In this document: piece after piece, positions 33,201 to 41,113 of the stretch | Layout: the number at the start of each line of letters is the position of its first letter | How positions within the stretch are numbered: the first letter of the stretch is position 1 | Origin: an uncultured Clostridia bacterium | GTDB lineage: Bacteria; Bacillota; Clostridia; Christensenellales; Borkfalkiaceae | Assembly: GCA_947626105.1 (NCBI GenBank) | Contig: CANQQY010000008.1 | Span: forward strand, 1 to 58,428 | Reading direction: 5' to 3' | DNA: 58,428 nt | Translations under genes and position numbers: made by a program | The notes under the pieces: model-generated | Seen by the model: the letters and a program-made list of their open reading frames with translations, nothing else | What the model was told of the DNA's origin: nothing | Database searches by the model: none

Positions 33201-34064
33201 ACCTACGACCCGAAGAGCGTCTACGGATACGAGGCGACCTTCTACGTCTCCCGCCTTCTGAACGTTCTCACGGCGAAGAGCTCCAAAAACGACATTTTCT
33301 CGGGCGAAGATTTCGAGAACACGATGATCTCCGACGGCGCGATCGTCAAGGTAAACGTGACGATGTGCACCGCGCGCGACCAGATCATCGAGGGCGTGAG
33401 CATCACGACCAAGGACGGGGAGCTCTCCAAGGAAGAAAAGAACGCGCTCATCAATACGAATTGCGTGAATTTCACCCAGGCGGGATTCTATCTGTTCACC
33501 GTCACCGTTACGGTGGGTGGCGAAAGCGTCGAATCCAGCTATGCTATCCAAACATTCGTCTCGTCCTATAAGGGGAACTCCCTTATCGCGAACTATGGGC
33601 AGGGCGTGATCAACGGCGCGGGCTTCGGGCTCCGCCTCGATGAGTACGGCAGAGCGTATCTCTCTTCCGGAGAAGTGATTTACAGCGGCACGTTTACGAT
33701 CGCCCAAGACAACCGTTCTTTCATTGTCAAGGCGTATAACGAAAACGGCGGATATGTGAGCGCGAAGGGGACCGTCCTCGCGGAAGGGATCATCCGCGTG
33801 GATTGCTCGGGCACCCTCCACTATTCCGATTACTTTGTGATCGGTTCGAGCTCCGTCGCAGGGACGAGCGGATATGTGCTCCGCAGATTTGTTTCGGGAA
33901 GCAATACCGTCTATGTCGCCTGCACGAGCGACAAGACAGTCGGCGAAGTCGTTACCGTTACGGCGGAAGGCGACATCTACACCATCACGCAGGGCGACAG
34001 CGTGCGCCGTGCGCGGATCGTTTGGGGCAGCGCCTCAAGCGGGATCACCTTCCTCGAAGGTTGA
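30231..34064 (+). CDS. Large surface lipoprotein with tandem bacterial Ig-like domains
   Basis: 1277 residues. Lipobox FSAC (Cys22) and a polar linker with KEKEVVVAAVE. Residues about 45-620 contain at least six Ig-like units of 75-90 residues, each with a pattern like DLTTLFTIRQGDEEIPVTIDM ending in a Gly-Thr-Tyr-Thr-Val strand. An acidic linker (EEEEEDDGEGGGWGDEYD, about 627-645) is followed by repeated beta-rich modules of about 100-150 residues that share the pattern Y-x-G-x-(I/L)-x-A with the next, larger lipoprotein. No enzyme motif is visible. Ribosome site AAGGAGG. It probably extends from the cell surface and binds a substrate or partner (inference). Confidence 0.8.
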   Translation: MKRLIKLLSLLCVMLALVFSACGGDPSPATGDEPGDQQGSGNGQEEGKEKEVVVAAVESSVQIKDEEVSSYDFTSLFTITVDGEKKDVLASYLDLSALSEAAGTYTVTCNYEGKNASVSVTVVATVYTLTLSVEEVTLKVSAVEGTDFLNYFTAQKDGVKDTITQDMVENTVRAEVGDYAVTVTYHGESKTLTVHVVSDHSVEVVLSYEHPEVPENALEDFDAASLFSLYIDGVAVEVTGEMLTVEGLDGASAGGTFTVELNYSANRITAAKSVTVSVTEARQIVITPKNIETYPNAEEIDLTTLFTIRQGDEEIPVTIDMIEGVIDYSKAGENNIVLTYGGVSATAVVTVRMGVIIDYAHSDAVQVKVGTDMETYPFADDFIVVINGARYLRIPDSCFDLSEVNFAEEGTYTATLTIRYGDQPSGNTFPPKFPEPQLVTKTITYVVVAAQYDLSVKEEFVKLPKGTTSYDPTSNLALTIDGYKQSFTTRRDYADGITVYYEALTEIDFSSPEVQTVRLALYINGTGSEPVEVEYELQVETEIVIEAKDGIAFTGETLYTRDLFTVTENGEAVEDVQEYISGKVDTFKPGVYFVSINYKGLTAECKVVVYRRDFIGTYRTSLTTIPVEEEEEDDGEGGGWGDEYDTDWTSAPADVMPIAETAPTPLGGLTINADGSIRFNGISVDSITGIDENTMILHTGTNGTGRDYTLHYENGIVVLEVENSIRLKYSDYARPLVYFHEDLWAMQEKLTVNDTSSYILQSHSAGHFSMDMTRLKSKTDGSELWFALYVKVLENLSSNTSYAVEWGEVTFEGDYSKEIGAENTIFFNGTAYHFAMKDATTGQTVAVNSQPYRNTTFTGSIDGKEATLVVNASNWYQLYVGTGLILQVLPNDLGNMKHGGERADGKVHLYKLNDETYGTYSYLFTLDPEAKTFVLEERDSVYGVYRRGNMLLFLDGYGTGNFYENYSTTSFSSTEVTYTLKNGELHLGFETYDPKSVYGYEATFYVSRLLNVLTAKSSKNDIFSGEDFENTMISDGAIVKVNVTMCTARDQIIEGVSITTKDGELSKEEKNALINTNCVNFTQAGFYLFTVTVTVGGESVESSYAIQTFVSSYKGNSLIANYGQGVINGAGFGLRLDEYGRAYLSSGEVIYSGTFTIAQDNRSFIVKAYNENGGYVSAKGTVLAEGIIRVDCSGTLHYSDYFVIGSSSVAGTSGYVLRRFVSGSNTVYVACTSDKTVGEVVTVTAEGDIYTITQGDSVRRARIVWGSASSGITFLEG

Positions 34065-34164
34065 TCAATTTGTGTCGAAACGGATAGCGTCTTTCAGCGC
34101 GGAAAAGTGTGACATGCCCTACCCGTCACGATAAATTCGTAAAATTTTTATAAGGAGTTGTATT

Positions 34165-37100
34165 ATGAAAAAGAGGAGAGTACTTGCCCTTATCGCAATG
34201 CTCTGCATGCTGGTTGCCGCGATCTGCGGCGTTGCGGCGTGCGACAGCGATGAGCACACCCACTCCTACGGCGAATGGACGATCACCCAAGAGCCTACGT
34301 TGGAGTCGGGAGGAAAGGCAACGCACAAGTGCACGGAAGACGACTATTCCGAAGAAGTCGACATTCCCGCACTCAGCGACGCGCTTTGGACAAAGAGCGT
34401 CAAGACTCCCGCGACGCACGCGAGCGGAGGCGTAGATACCTACACCTCGGCGTACGGCAGCGTGGATGTTGATTCCGCGAAGCTCACCGAGCACACGTGG
34501 GGCGCATGGTCGATCACCCAAGATCCCACGCTCACGGCGGGCGGCAAGGCGAAGCACACCTGCACGTTGAACGACGGCGGCGAAGATGAGATCGACATCC
34601 CCGCCCTCAACGACGCTTCCGTCTGGACGAAGGACGAGGAGGCTTCCACGCCCGCAACGCACACCGTGCCCGGTACCGACGTTTACACTTCCGTCTACGG
34701 CGAAGTGGAAGTTGAGGTTCCCGTGACCGGCGAGCACAGCTACGGCGCATGGACGATCACCCAGGATCCCACGCTCACCACGGGCGGCAAGGCGAAGCAC
34801 ACCTGCACCCTCGGCGACAACCATGAGGAGGAGATCGACATCCCCGCCCTCAATGACGCAGAGGTCTGGACGAAGGACGAGGAGGCTTCCACGCCCGCAA
34901 CGCACGCCGCGACGGGCACAGACGTCTATACGTCCGTTTACGGCAGCGTGAACGTCACGACCGATAAGCTCGCCGAGCACACATGGGGCGCATGGGAAAT
35001 CACCCAAGATCCCACGCTCGAAGCAGGCGGCAAGGCGAAGCACACCTGCACGTTGAACGACGGCGGCGAGGAGGAAAAAGATATCCCCGCCCTCAACGAT
35101 GCAGATGTTTGGACGAAGGATACGGAAAATTCCCACCCCGCAACGCATACCGCACCCGGCACCGACGTCTACAAGTCCGAGTACGGCACTGTGGAAGTCG
35201 AGATCCCCGCGAAGAGCGACGAACATCAGTGGAGCGCATGGAGCTGGAAGGACGGAACGGAGCCTACCGAGGAAACGGGGGCTACCGCGACGCGTTCCTG
35301 CGAGATCGCAGAGTGCAACGAAACAGAAGAAAAGACTGTTCCCAATTTGAAGGATGCTTCCGTTTGGGAATGCGACGAGACCCCCGCGACCTACAACGGG
35401 AAGGGCAGCAAAGTCTATACCTCGGAGTACGGCACGGTCACGGTGGAGACCGCAAAACTTGTCGCCCCTTACGACGGCAAAACCTATCATCAAATCGATA
35501 TCAAGGTTCAGGAGAATCAGTTCAACGGAACGCTCTCCGTCGGCAACAACTGGCAGCAAGCCTCCCTCACGCTTGACGAAAACGGCGTCGGCCTCGGGAC
35601 GGCATATCCTTTCAGCAACAACACCAAGATCGCCTTTACGATGGTCGATCCGGAGACGGGCAAGATCTCGATCTCCTTTACGAGCAAGGCGGCAGAGGAT
35701 GCAGAGGACGCAGAGGACGCTTTCACGGGCGAAGTCAAGACCGTGACGGGTTATGTCGATATGGCAACCGGATTTGTCCTCATGGCATACAACGGTGAGG
35801 ACTTCACCGAATGCTATCTTCTTACCCCTTACGGGCAATACAGCAGCGGGGCAACCGCTTCCGTCTGGGGCGAGAGCGCGCTCAACTATGGCATTGCGCT
35901 TTCCTATACCTACACGGATACGACCGAAAAGACCGAGACCCTCTACATTTCCGACAGCGGCGTCGCTTTCGGCGTCACGTTCACCGATCTTGCGGGAGCA
36001 GCCGTCAAGGCGGAGAATTGCTACAATGCCGCACAGCTCTACATCAAGAAGGGCGAAACCGTTTTGGCGAGCCTCGGCTATAACGGTGAAACGATGGTCG
36101 CCCTCGACGGCTATGAAGGCGAATATGAGGATGCAACGCTTGGCAAGGTCACCCTTTCGGGCGTCGGAACATTGACGGCCTCCAAGGACGACGTTCAGTC
36201 CACGGGTACTTATACGATCGCGGGCGAGAATACCCTCGATCTCCTTGTGACGACGGAAGGCGCAACGAAGTCTTATACAGCCACCGTCGTAAAGGCAGAT
36301 AAGTCCATGACTGCAACCGAGGCAAAAGTCACCGTCTCCTTCAATATGAATGATCACGGGACGCAGGAAGCGCAGGAAGGCTATAAGAACGTCGAAATGA
36401 CTCTGCCCGAACCCGCAGAAACGGATGGAATGCTCTTCCGCGGCTGGTTCCTCGAAGAGGGTTGCACGACGCCCGTTCCCGATCCCTTCAAACCCTCGGA
36501 GGACGTCACGCTCTACGCAAAGTGGGTCGAGAAGCTCACCGTCAAAGTGCATGCGCTTCCCGATCAAAGCACATCCGAGGAACTTGAAGTCGGCGTCGGC
36601 GACAATATCCTCGAATCCTTGCAGAAGTATGATACTTCCGTGAAGGACGGCAAGGTGTTCAAGGATTGGTATACGTTGAGCGGCGAGGATAAAGTCTATC
36701 TTAGCAGTTATCCCGAGTCCGTGTATTCCGCCGAAAACGACAATATGGATCTGTACTCCGAATGGGAAAGCGCTCCCTACGCGGGCGACTATAAAGGATC
36801 CGAAATTTACAATGCGGGCTACGGTTCATCGGCAGTCAACATTACGATCGGCGAAGATGGTAAGATCTCCGGATCCAAGACCGGTACTGTCGATGATTAC
36901 AATGAAGAGACGCAGATCATCACATGGACGGATTCGAACCAGAAAACCAATTACTTCTTCTTTGACGCGAAGAGCGGCGTTCTCGCGTATAATGAGAGCG
37001 GCTCAACGTACCAGTATTTGGGCAACGATATGTATGTGTTGAGCAAGTACGCTACCGCAAACGACATCAAAGATAAGTTTGGCGTTCAGGCGAGCTCGAA

Positions 37101-40100
37101 GCACGATAGCAGCAGAGGTTGGTACGCTCAATTCGTCGAGATCGAAACGAGCTCCGGCAAAAAGAGTGTTTTCATCTACGATACGCACATTTATTCGGAT
37201 GTGACGATCACAGACGCATTCGGTTCCCCGCTTGCAGTCAGTGCGATCGCAGGATCCAAGACGGTCGTCGTAAAGGATTCGGACGAAGAGATCTTGCTGA
37301 AAGTTGCCTCTCAGGGCGAAACTTTCAAAGCACAAAGCAGTACCGTCGACCTCGATGAGTATTTCGGCACCTACACCAAAGCGGATTCCGACGATCTTAC
37401 GCTCGACGGCATCGGCAATCTTGTTTTGGGCGACAAGAACGGTACCTACAAGGCGGCTCCCGAGGGCTCCTCGTACACCTTCGACGCATACATCACCGAG
37501 GGCGAAACGCAGGTCTATTATGAACTGACGGTCGATCTCGTCGAGAAGAACTACACGCTCGATAAAATCATGGTCAACGTGACGCTCAATAAGGGCGGCC
37601 ACGGCGGCGACAACGAGACGAAGTCTTACAATAAGAATGTTGAGTTCACCTTGCCCGTCCTTTCGGACGAAGCAGGCGAATATCTCTTCCGCGGCTGGTT
37701 CTCCAATGAGGACTGCACGCTCGAACTTGAAAAGGACGGCGATAACTACGTCTATGCGCCTGCGGAAGACGGCACGACCGTCTATGCAAAGTGGGTGAAG
37801 AAGGTCACGATCACCGTTCATCTCGGCGACGCGACCCTTCCCGAGGGCTCGCTCGGCGCAGACGGCAAGATCGATACTTTCGGACAGGGCGAAGAAGTCA
37901 CGCTTGCCCGTCCTTCCAAGGAAGGCAGCAAGTTCGAAGGCTGGTTCAAGGATGATTCGTTTGAGAACCCTTGGGGCGAAATGGACGGAGAAGGCAATAC
38001 CGCCGTTACGCTCGGCGACGACGTCACAACGCTCGATCTCTATCCGAAGTGGGGCGAAGCTCCCGCTTATACCGGCGAGTATCATGTCTACTTCTACGAA
38101 GGCTCCAATGCAAACGGTGGCGCTGCAAACGGCAAGATCCAGAGCGGCACCTACAAGATCGATGCCGAGGGCTTCGCGCCCGCACCTTCGGGCGTTGCAT
38201 GGCCTCTCAACATGGATGCGACGGTCGGCTACACTTCCGAAGCGGATGCCGAGGACTCCGTCCGTGCGCTCACCCTTACCCGCTCCAACGGAACCAACGA
38301 AGCATTCATCGACCTCACGTCGAAGATCATCGTCATCAACCTGAGAGGAACCGGCTTTACAACTGTTGTTGTTCTTGTCCCCGTAGACAAGGAAGTCACC
38401 GAAGCAGACTCCTATTGGAATGAGGGCAACCAGCGTGCGATTACGTTCAGCGGCGAGGAGACCACGTCGATCTTCATCAACAACGGAACGATCCACTTCG
38501 GCGTAACCCTCGAGGATAAGGACGGCGGCACAGTCGCAGCCGACCAGGCATATCAGGCAGAACGTCTCTATGTCAAGAAGGATGGCGCGAATGTGGAAGG
38601 GATCAAGGGCTTCGGCTTCAACGGCACCACCATGAAGGAGCTCGACGGCAAGGAAGGCGACTACACCTACGCAGGCGATGCGGGCGGCGAGCTCGACTTC
38701 GGCAAACTCACGGTCAATGGCGTCGGCGGCGTTACGACCGAGAAGAAGGGCAAGGGTACCTATACGCTCGTCAGCGGTCAATCCTACACGGCAGAACTTC
38801 GTCTTGAAGGTTTGTTCTACTACCTCACCCTCACGTTGAACCCCGAAAACTATACCTATACCGTTGAAAAGCCCATGGCGACGGTCACATTTGAATTGGT
38901 CGACGGCACCGACGATCAAAAGAACGGAAAGACGCTCACAAGCTCGAACGACTTCCCTGAAAGTGCACAGTATAACCTTAATACTGAATTCACGCTTGAA
39001 CAAGTTCCCGAAGTCGATGGCTATGTATTCCGCGGCTGGTATACCGCCAAGGGCAATTGGTATTCGAGCGAAGAGCTCAACAAGGACGGCGACGGCAACT
39101 ACGTCTATACGCCTACCGCCAAGACCGTTACCCTCTATGCGAAGTTCGAACAGAAGATCACGATCACCATCCACTACGGCGCAGATATGGGCGGCGATGT
39201 TGTGATCGAGCTTGCCAAGGGTGAATCTGTCGACGATATCCGCGACACATGGCCCGGCGAACCCGGTATTACAAACGGCAAGCGCTTTGTCGGCTGGTAC
39301 AAGGATGCTTCCTATGAGACCGAGTGGAACGATGATTACCCTGTCCAGGAGAGCATCGAAATCTACGTGAAGTGGGAAGAAATTCCCGAAATCGACTACG
39401 TCACGAGCGGAAGCAACAAGTGGACGTACGACGAAGCAAGCACAACTTGGAAGAGCGCAACTCCGTCGAGCTATCCCTATGAATCCAAGATGACGATCAC
39501 TTTCGCTTATAGCGGAACCTACTCCTTCGATTGGACGCTCGATTGCGATACCGATGCAGGCGCTACGATCAAGTGGCAGCATGCCGACGGTACTTCGACG
39601 ACGACGATTTTGAGCGAAAAAGGCTCGGGGTCTGCAAGTTCAAAGAAGACGGGCAATATCTCCAAGGAAGTCAAGGCGGGCGATTCGTTTGTCCTGACAT
39701 ACACGAGAGATTCTAACTCTTGGGATGTCGGCGAAGACTGCATGAAGATCAGTAACATCGTCTGGACAAAGGACGTTCTCGATGGGTTCGAAGGCACCTA
39801 TGCGGGCGAAAAATCGGATGAATCTATCAAAAATCAAGAGCTTGAGCTGGACGGCAAGGGCGGCGCTTCGTGGGTAGGCAGGACGGGCAAATATACCGTC
39901 AAAGAGTCTCCCGAAAACACCATCGAACTTTACCTTGACGCAGAAGGCGAAAAACCCGCAGAGTACTGGGTCATCACCCTCACCAAGGGCGAATCTACCT
40001 ACACGGCCGAAAAGCCCATGGTGAAGATCACCTTCGAAACGGACAACGAAGCGGTTAAGGTGGATCCCGTTGAGTACAACAAGAACATTCCCGTAAAACT

Positions 40101-40848
40101 TCCCGTGCCCGAGAGTGACGTCGGCGTATACACCGGTTGGTACACGAACAATGCCTGCACCGAGGAATATGCGGTCGAACTCGATGAGCAGGGCATGTAC
40201 ACGCCCACGGAAGAGACGACCCTCTACACGAAGATCACTTCGGAAGAAGTGACGCTTACGATCGACTACGGCGAACACGGCCCCGAGCAGAACAAGACGG
40301 TGAAATTGGCAAAGGGCGAGACCCCGGAACTTACCGAGTATGAACCCGAACCCGATAACGGATTTGTCTTTGACGGTTGGTACGAGGATGAGGATTGCCT
40401 GACGCCCTATACTCCCGCTCCCCTGAACGAGAGCAAGACGATCTACGCTAAGTGGAAGGCGGAAGAGGAAAAACCGTATACGATCGAGGCAACCCATACT
40501 CCCGGTCGTAGCGACATCACTTGGGTAGAGGGCCCGAGCGGCACTTGGAGAATCGACACGAGCAGGAGCAGTGTCTACGGGATCCTCAAGATCACATTCA
40601 CAAAAGCGGGGACGTTCTCGTTCGATTATGAAGCTCAGATCAGCGATCCTGGTGAGTGGGGTGACTGTGCGGAGGCACTGTTGAATGCGGATCCTACGGC
40701 GCAGGGATGGCATTCCAGTGCCATAAGAACAGGTTCGGGAAGCAAGTCTTTCACCGTGAATGAAGGCGATACGGTTTATATCGCAACAATCGTTATAAGC
40801 GGCGGTTCCGGTGACTTCATGCAGGTTTCCAACTTCCAGCTTGTATAA
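34165..40848 (+). CDS. Giant repeat lipoprotein with five N-terminal repeats and InlB-type repeats
   Basis: 2227 residues. Lipobox GVAAC (Cys26). Residues about 33-435 hold five copies of an approximately 81-residue repeat (GAWTITQDPTL...KHTCTL...DIPALNDA...TGTDVYTS). The rest alternates beta-rich modules with at least eight InlB B-repeat-like units (for example FRGWFLEEGCTTPVP...LYAKW), mostly in pairs, and ends with two related C-terminal domains (about 1745-1875 and 2105-2227) that resemble carbohydrate-binding jelly rolls by their aromatic/Gly pattern only. No anchor besides the lipid is seen, and there is no LPXTG. AAGGAG precedes the ATG and a strong terminator follows. Adhesion or substrate binding is likely. 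Confidence 0.83.
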   Translation: MKKRRVLALIAMLCMLVAAICGVAACDSDEHTHSYGEWTITQEPTLESGGKATHKCTEDDYSEEVDIPALSDALWTKSVKTPATHASGGVDTYTSAYGSVDVDSAKLTEHTWGAWSITQDPTLTAGGKAKHTCTLNDGGEDEIDIPALNDASVWTKDEEASTPATHTVPGTDVYTSVYGEVEVEVPVTGEHSYGAWTITQDPTLTTGGKAKHTCTLGDNHEEEIDIPALNDAEVWTKDEEASTPATHAATGTDVYTSVYGSVNVTTDKLAEHTWGAWEITQDPTLEAGGKAKHTCTLNDGGEEEKDIPALNDADVWTKDTENSHPATHTAPGTDVYKSEYGTVEVEIPAKSDEHQWSAWSWKDGTEPTEETGATATRSCEIAECNETEEKTVPNLKDASVWECDETPATYNGKGSKVYTSEYGTVTVETAKLVAPYDGKTYHQIDIKVQENQFNGTLSVGNNWQQASLTLDENGVGLGTAYPFSNNTKIAFTMVDPETGKISISFTSKAAEDAEDAEDAFTGEVKTVTGYVDMATGFVLMAYNGEDFTECYLLTPYGQYSSGATASVWGESALNYGIALSYTYTDTTEKTETLYISDSGVAFGVTFTDLAGAAVKAENCYNAAQLYIKKGETVLASLGYNGETMVALDGYEGEYEDATLGKVTLSGVGTLTASKDDVQSTGTYTIAGENTLDLLVTTEGATKSYTATVVKADKSMTATEAKVTVSFNMNDHGTQEAQEGYKNVEMTLPEPAETDGMLFRGWFLEEGCTTPVPDPFKPSEDVTLYAKWVEKLTVKVHALPDQSTSEELEVGVGDNILESLQKYDTSVKDGKVFKDWYTLSGEDKVYLSSYPESVYSAENDNMDLYSEWESAPYAGDYKGSEIYNAGYGSSAVNITIGEDGKISGSKTGTVDDYNEETQIITWTDSNQKTNYFFFDAKSGVLAYNESGSTYQYLGNDMYVLSKYATANDIKDKFGVQASSKHDSSRGWYAQFVEIETSSGKKSVFIYDTHIYSDVTITDAFGSPLAVSAIAGSKTVVVKDSDEEILLKVASQGETFKAQSSTVDLDEYFGTYTKADSDDLTLDGIGNLVLGDKNGTYKAAPEGSSYTFDAYITEGETQVYYELTVDLVEKNYTLDKIMVNVTLNKGGHGGDNETKSYNKNVEFTLPVLSDEAGEYLFRGWFSNEDCTLELEKDGDNYVYAPAEDGTTVYAKWVKKVTITVHLGDATLPEGSLGADGKIDTFGQGEEVTLARPSKEGSKFEGWFKDDSFENPWGEMDGEGNTAVTLGDDVTTLDLYPKWGEAPAYTGEYHVYFYEGSNANGGAANGKIQSGTYKIDAEGFAPAPSGVAWPLNMDATVGYTSEADAEDSVRALTLTRSNGTNEAFIDLTSKIIVINLRGTGFTTVVVLVPVDKEVTEADSYWNEGNQRAITFSGEETTSIFINNGTIHFGVTLEDKDGGTVAADQAYQAERLYVKKDGANVEGIKGFGFNGTTMKELDGKEGDYTYAGDAGGELDFGKLTVNGVGGVTTEKKGKGTYTLVSGQSYTAELRLEGLFYYLTLTLNPENYTYTVEKPMATVTFELVDGTDDQKNGKTLTSSNDFPESAQYNLNTEFTLEQVPEVDGYVFRGWYTAKGNWYSSEELNKDGDGNYVYTPTAKTVTLYAKFEQKITITIHYGADMGGDVVIELAKGESVDDIRDTWPGEPGITNGKRFVGWYKDASYETEWNDDYPVQESIEIYVKWEEIPEIDYVTSGSNKWTYDEASTTWKSATPSSYPYESKMTITFAYSGTYSFDWTLDCDTDAGATIKWQHADGTSTTTILSEKGSGSASSKKTGNISKEVKAGDSFVLTYTRDSNSWDVGEDCMKISNIVWTKDVLDGFEGTYAGEKSDESIKNQELELDGKGGASWVGRTGKYTVKESPENTIELYLDAEGEKPAEYWVITLTKGESTYTAEKPMVKITFETDNEAVKVDPVEYNKNIPVKLPVPESDVGVYTGWYTNNACTEEYAVELDEQGMYTPTEETTLYTKITSEEVTLTIDYGEHGPEQNKTVKLAKGETPELTEYEPEPDNGFVFDGWYEDEDCLTPYTPAPLNESKTIYAKWKAEEEKPYTIEATHTPGRSDITWVEGPSGTWRIDTSRSSVYGILKITFTKAGTFSFDYEAQISDPGEWGDCAEALLNADPTAQGWHSSAIRTGSGSKSFTVNEGDTVYIATIVISGGSGDFMQVSNFQLV
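34261..35224 (+). repeat. Five-copy direct repeat of about 243 nt within the 2227-residue lipoprotein
   Basis: Units begin at the His codon preceding (T/S)-(W/Y)-G-(A/E)-W at 34261, 34492, 34735, 34978 and 35224 (spacings 231, 243, 243 and 246 nt). Units 2-4 share long stretches of nearly identical DNA (for example GGCAAGGCGAAGCACACCTG), which indicates recent unit duplication; the first and last units are diverged. Confidence 0.88.
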
Positions 40849-40880
40849 CTGGGTTAATTCCTGTCTCACAGACAAAAAAA

Positions 40881-40906
40881 ACAGACGCTTCGGCGTCTGT
40901 TTTTTT
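40881..40906 (+). terminator. Rho-independent terminator ending the 8.3-40.9 kb gene run
   Basis: ACAGACGC-TTCG-GCGTCTGT with a stable UUCG-type tetraloop, followed by six T. It lies 32 bp after the stop of the giant repeat lipoprotein. Confidence 0.93.
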
Positions 40907-40926
40907 GTCGCTTTCGCTCTGCAAGA

Positions 40927-40977
40927 CCTGCCCCCGTTTACGGGGGCGGGTGGCGCGCGAAGCGCGACAGGTGGGGG
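40927..40977. repeat. Dispersed intergenic repeat, copy 1
   Basis: CCTGCCCCCG...CGGGGGCGGG is palindromic and is followed by a 27-bp segment (40951-40977) containing the inner palindrome CGCGCGAAGCGCG. That 27-bp segment recurs exactly at 43491-43517, so this is a mobile or REP-like intergenic element rather than a gene-specific site. Confidence 0.8.
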
Positions 40978-41030
40978 ATGTAGTCGGGGGCGCGCTCCCG
41001 CCTCCCTCATACTCTTTCGGAATGCGTTCA

Positions 41031-41059
41031 TTGACACTTGCGGCTTTTTCTGTTATAAT
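41031..41059 (+). promoter_or_regulatory. Consensus sigma-A promoter for the GH55-like gene
   Basis: TTGACA, 17 bp, TATAAT; both boxes are perfect. The predicted start near 41066 gives a leader of about 48 nt. Confidence 0.88.
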
Positions 41060-41113
41060 AAAATGGGTGGGAATCGGGGAACCCGCCCGAACGGTCCTTA
41101 ACGGAGAAAAAAC

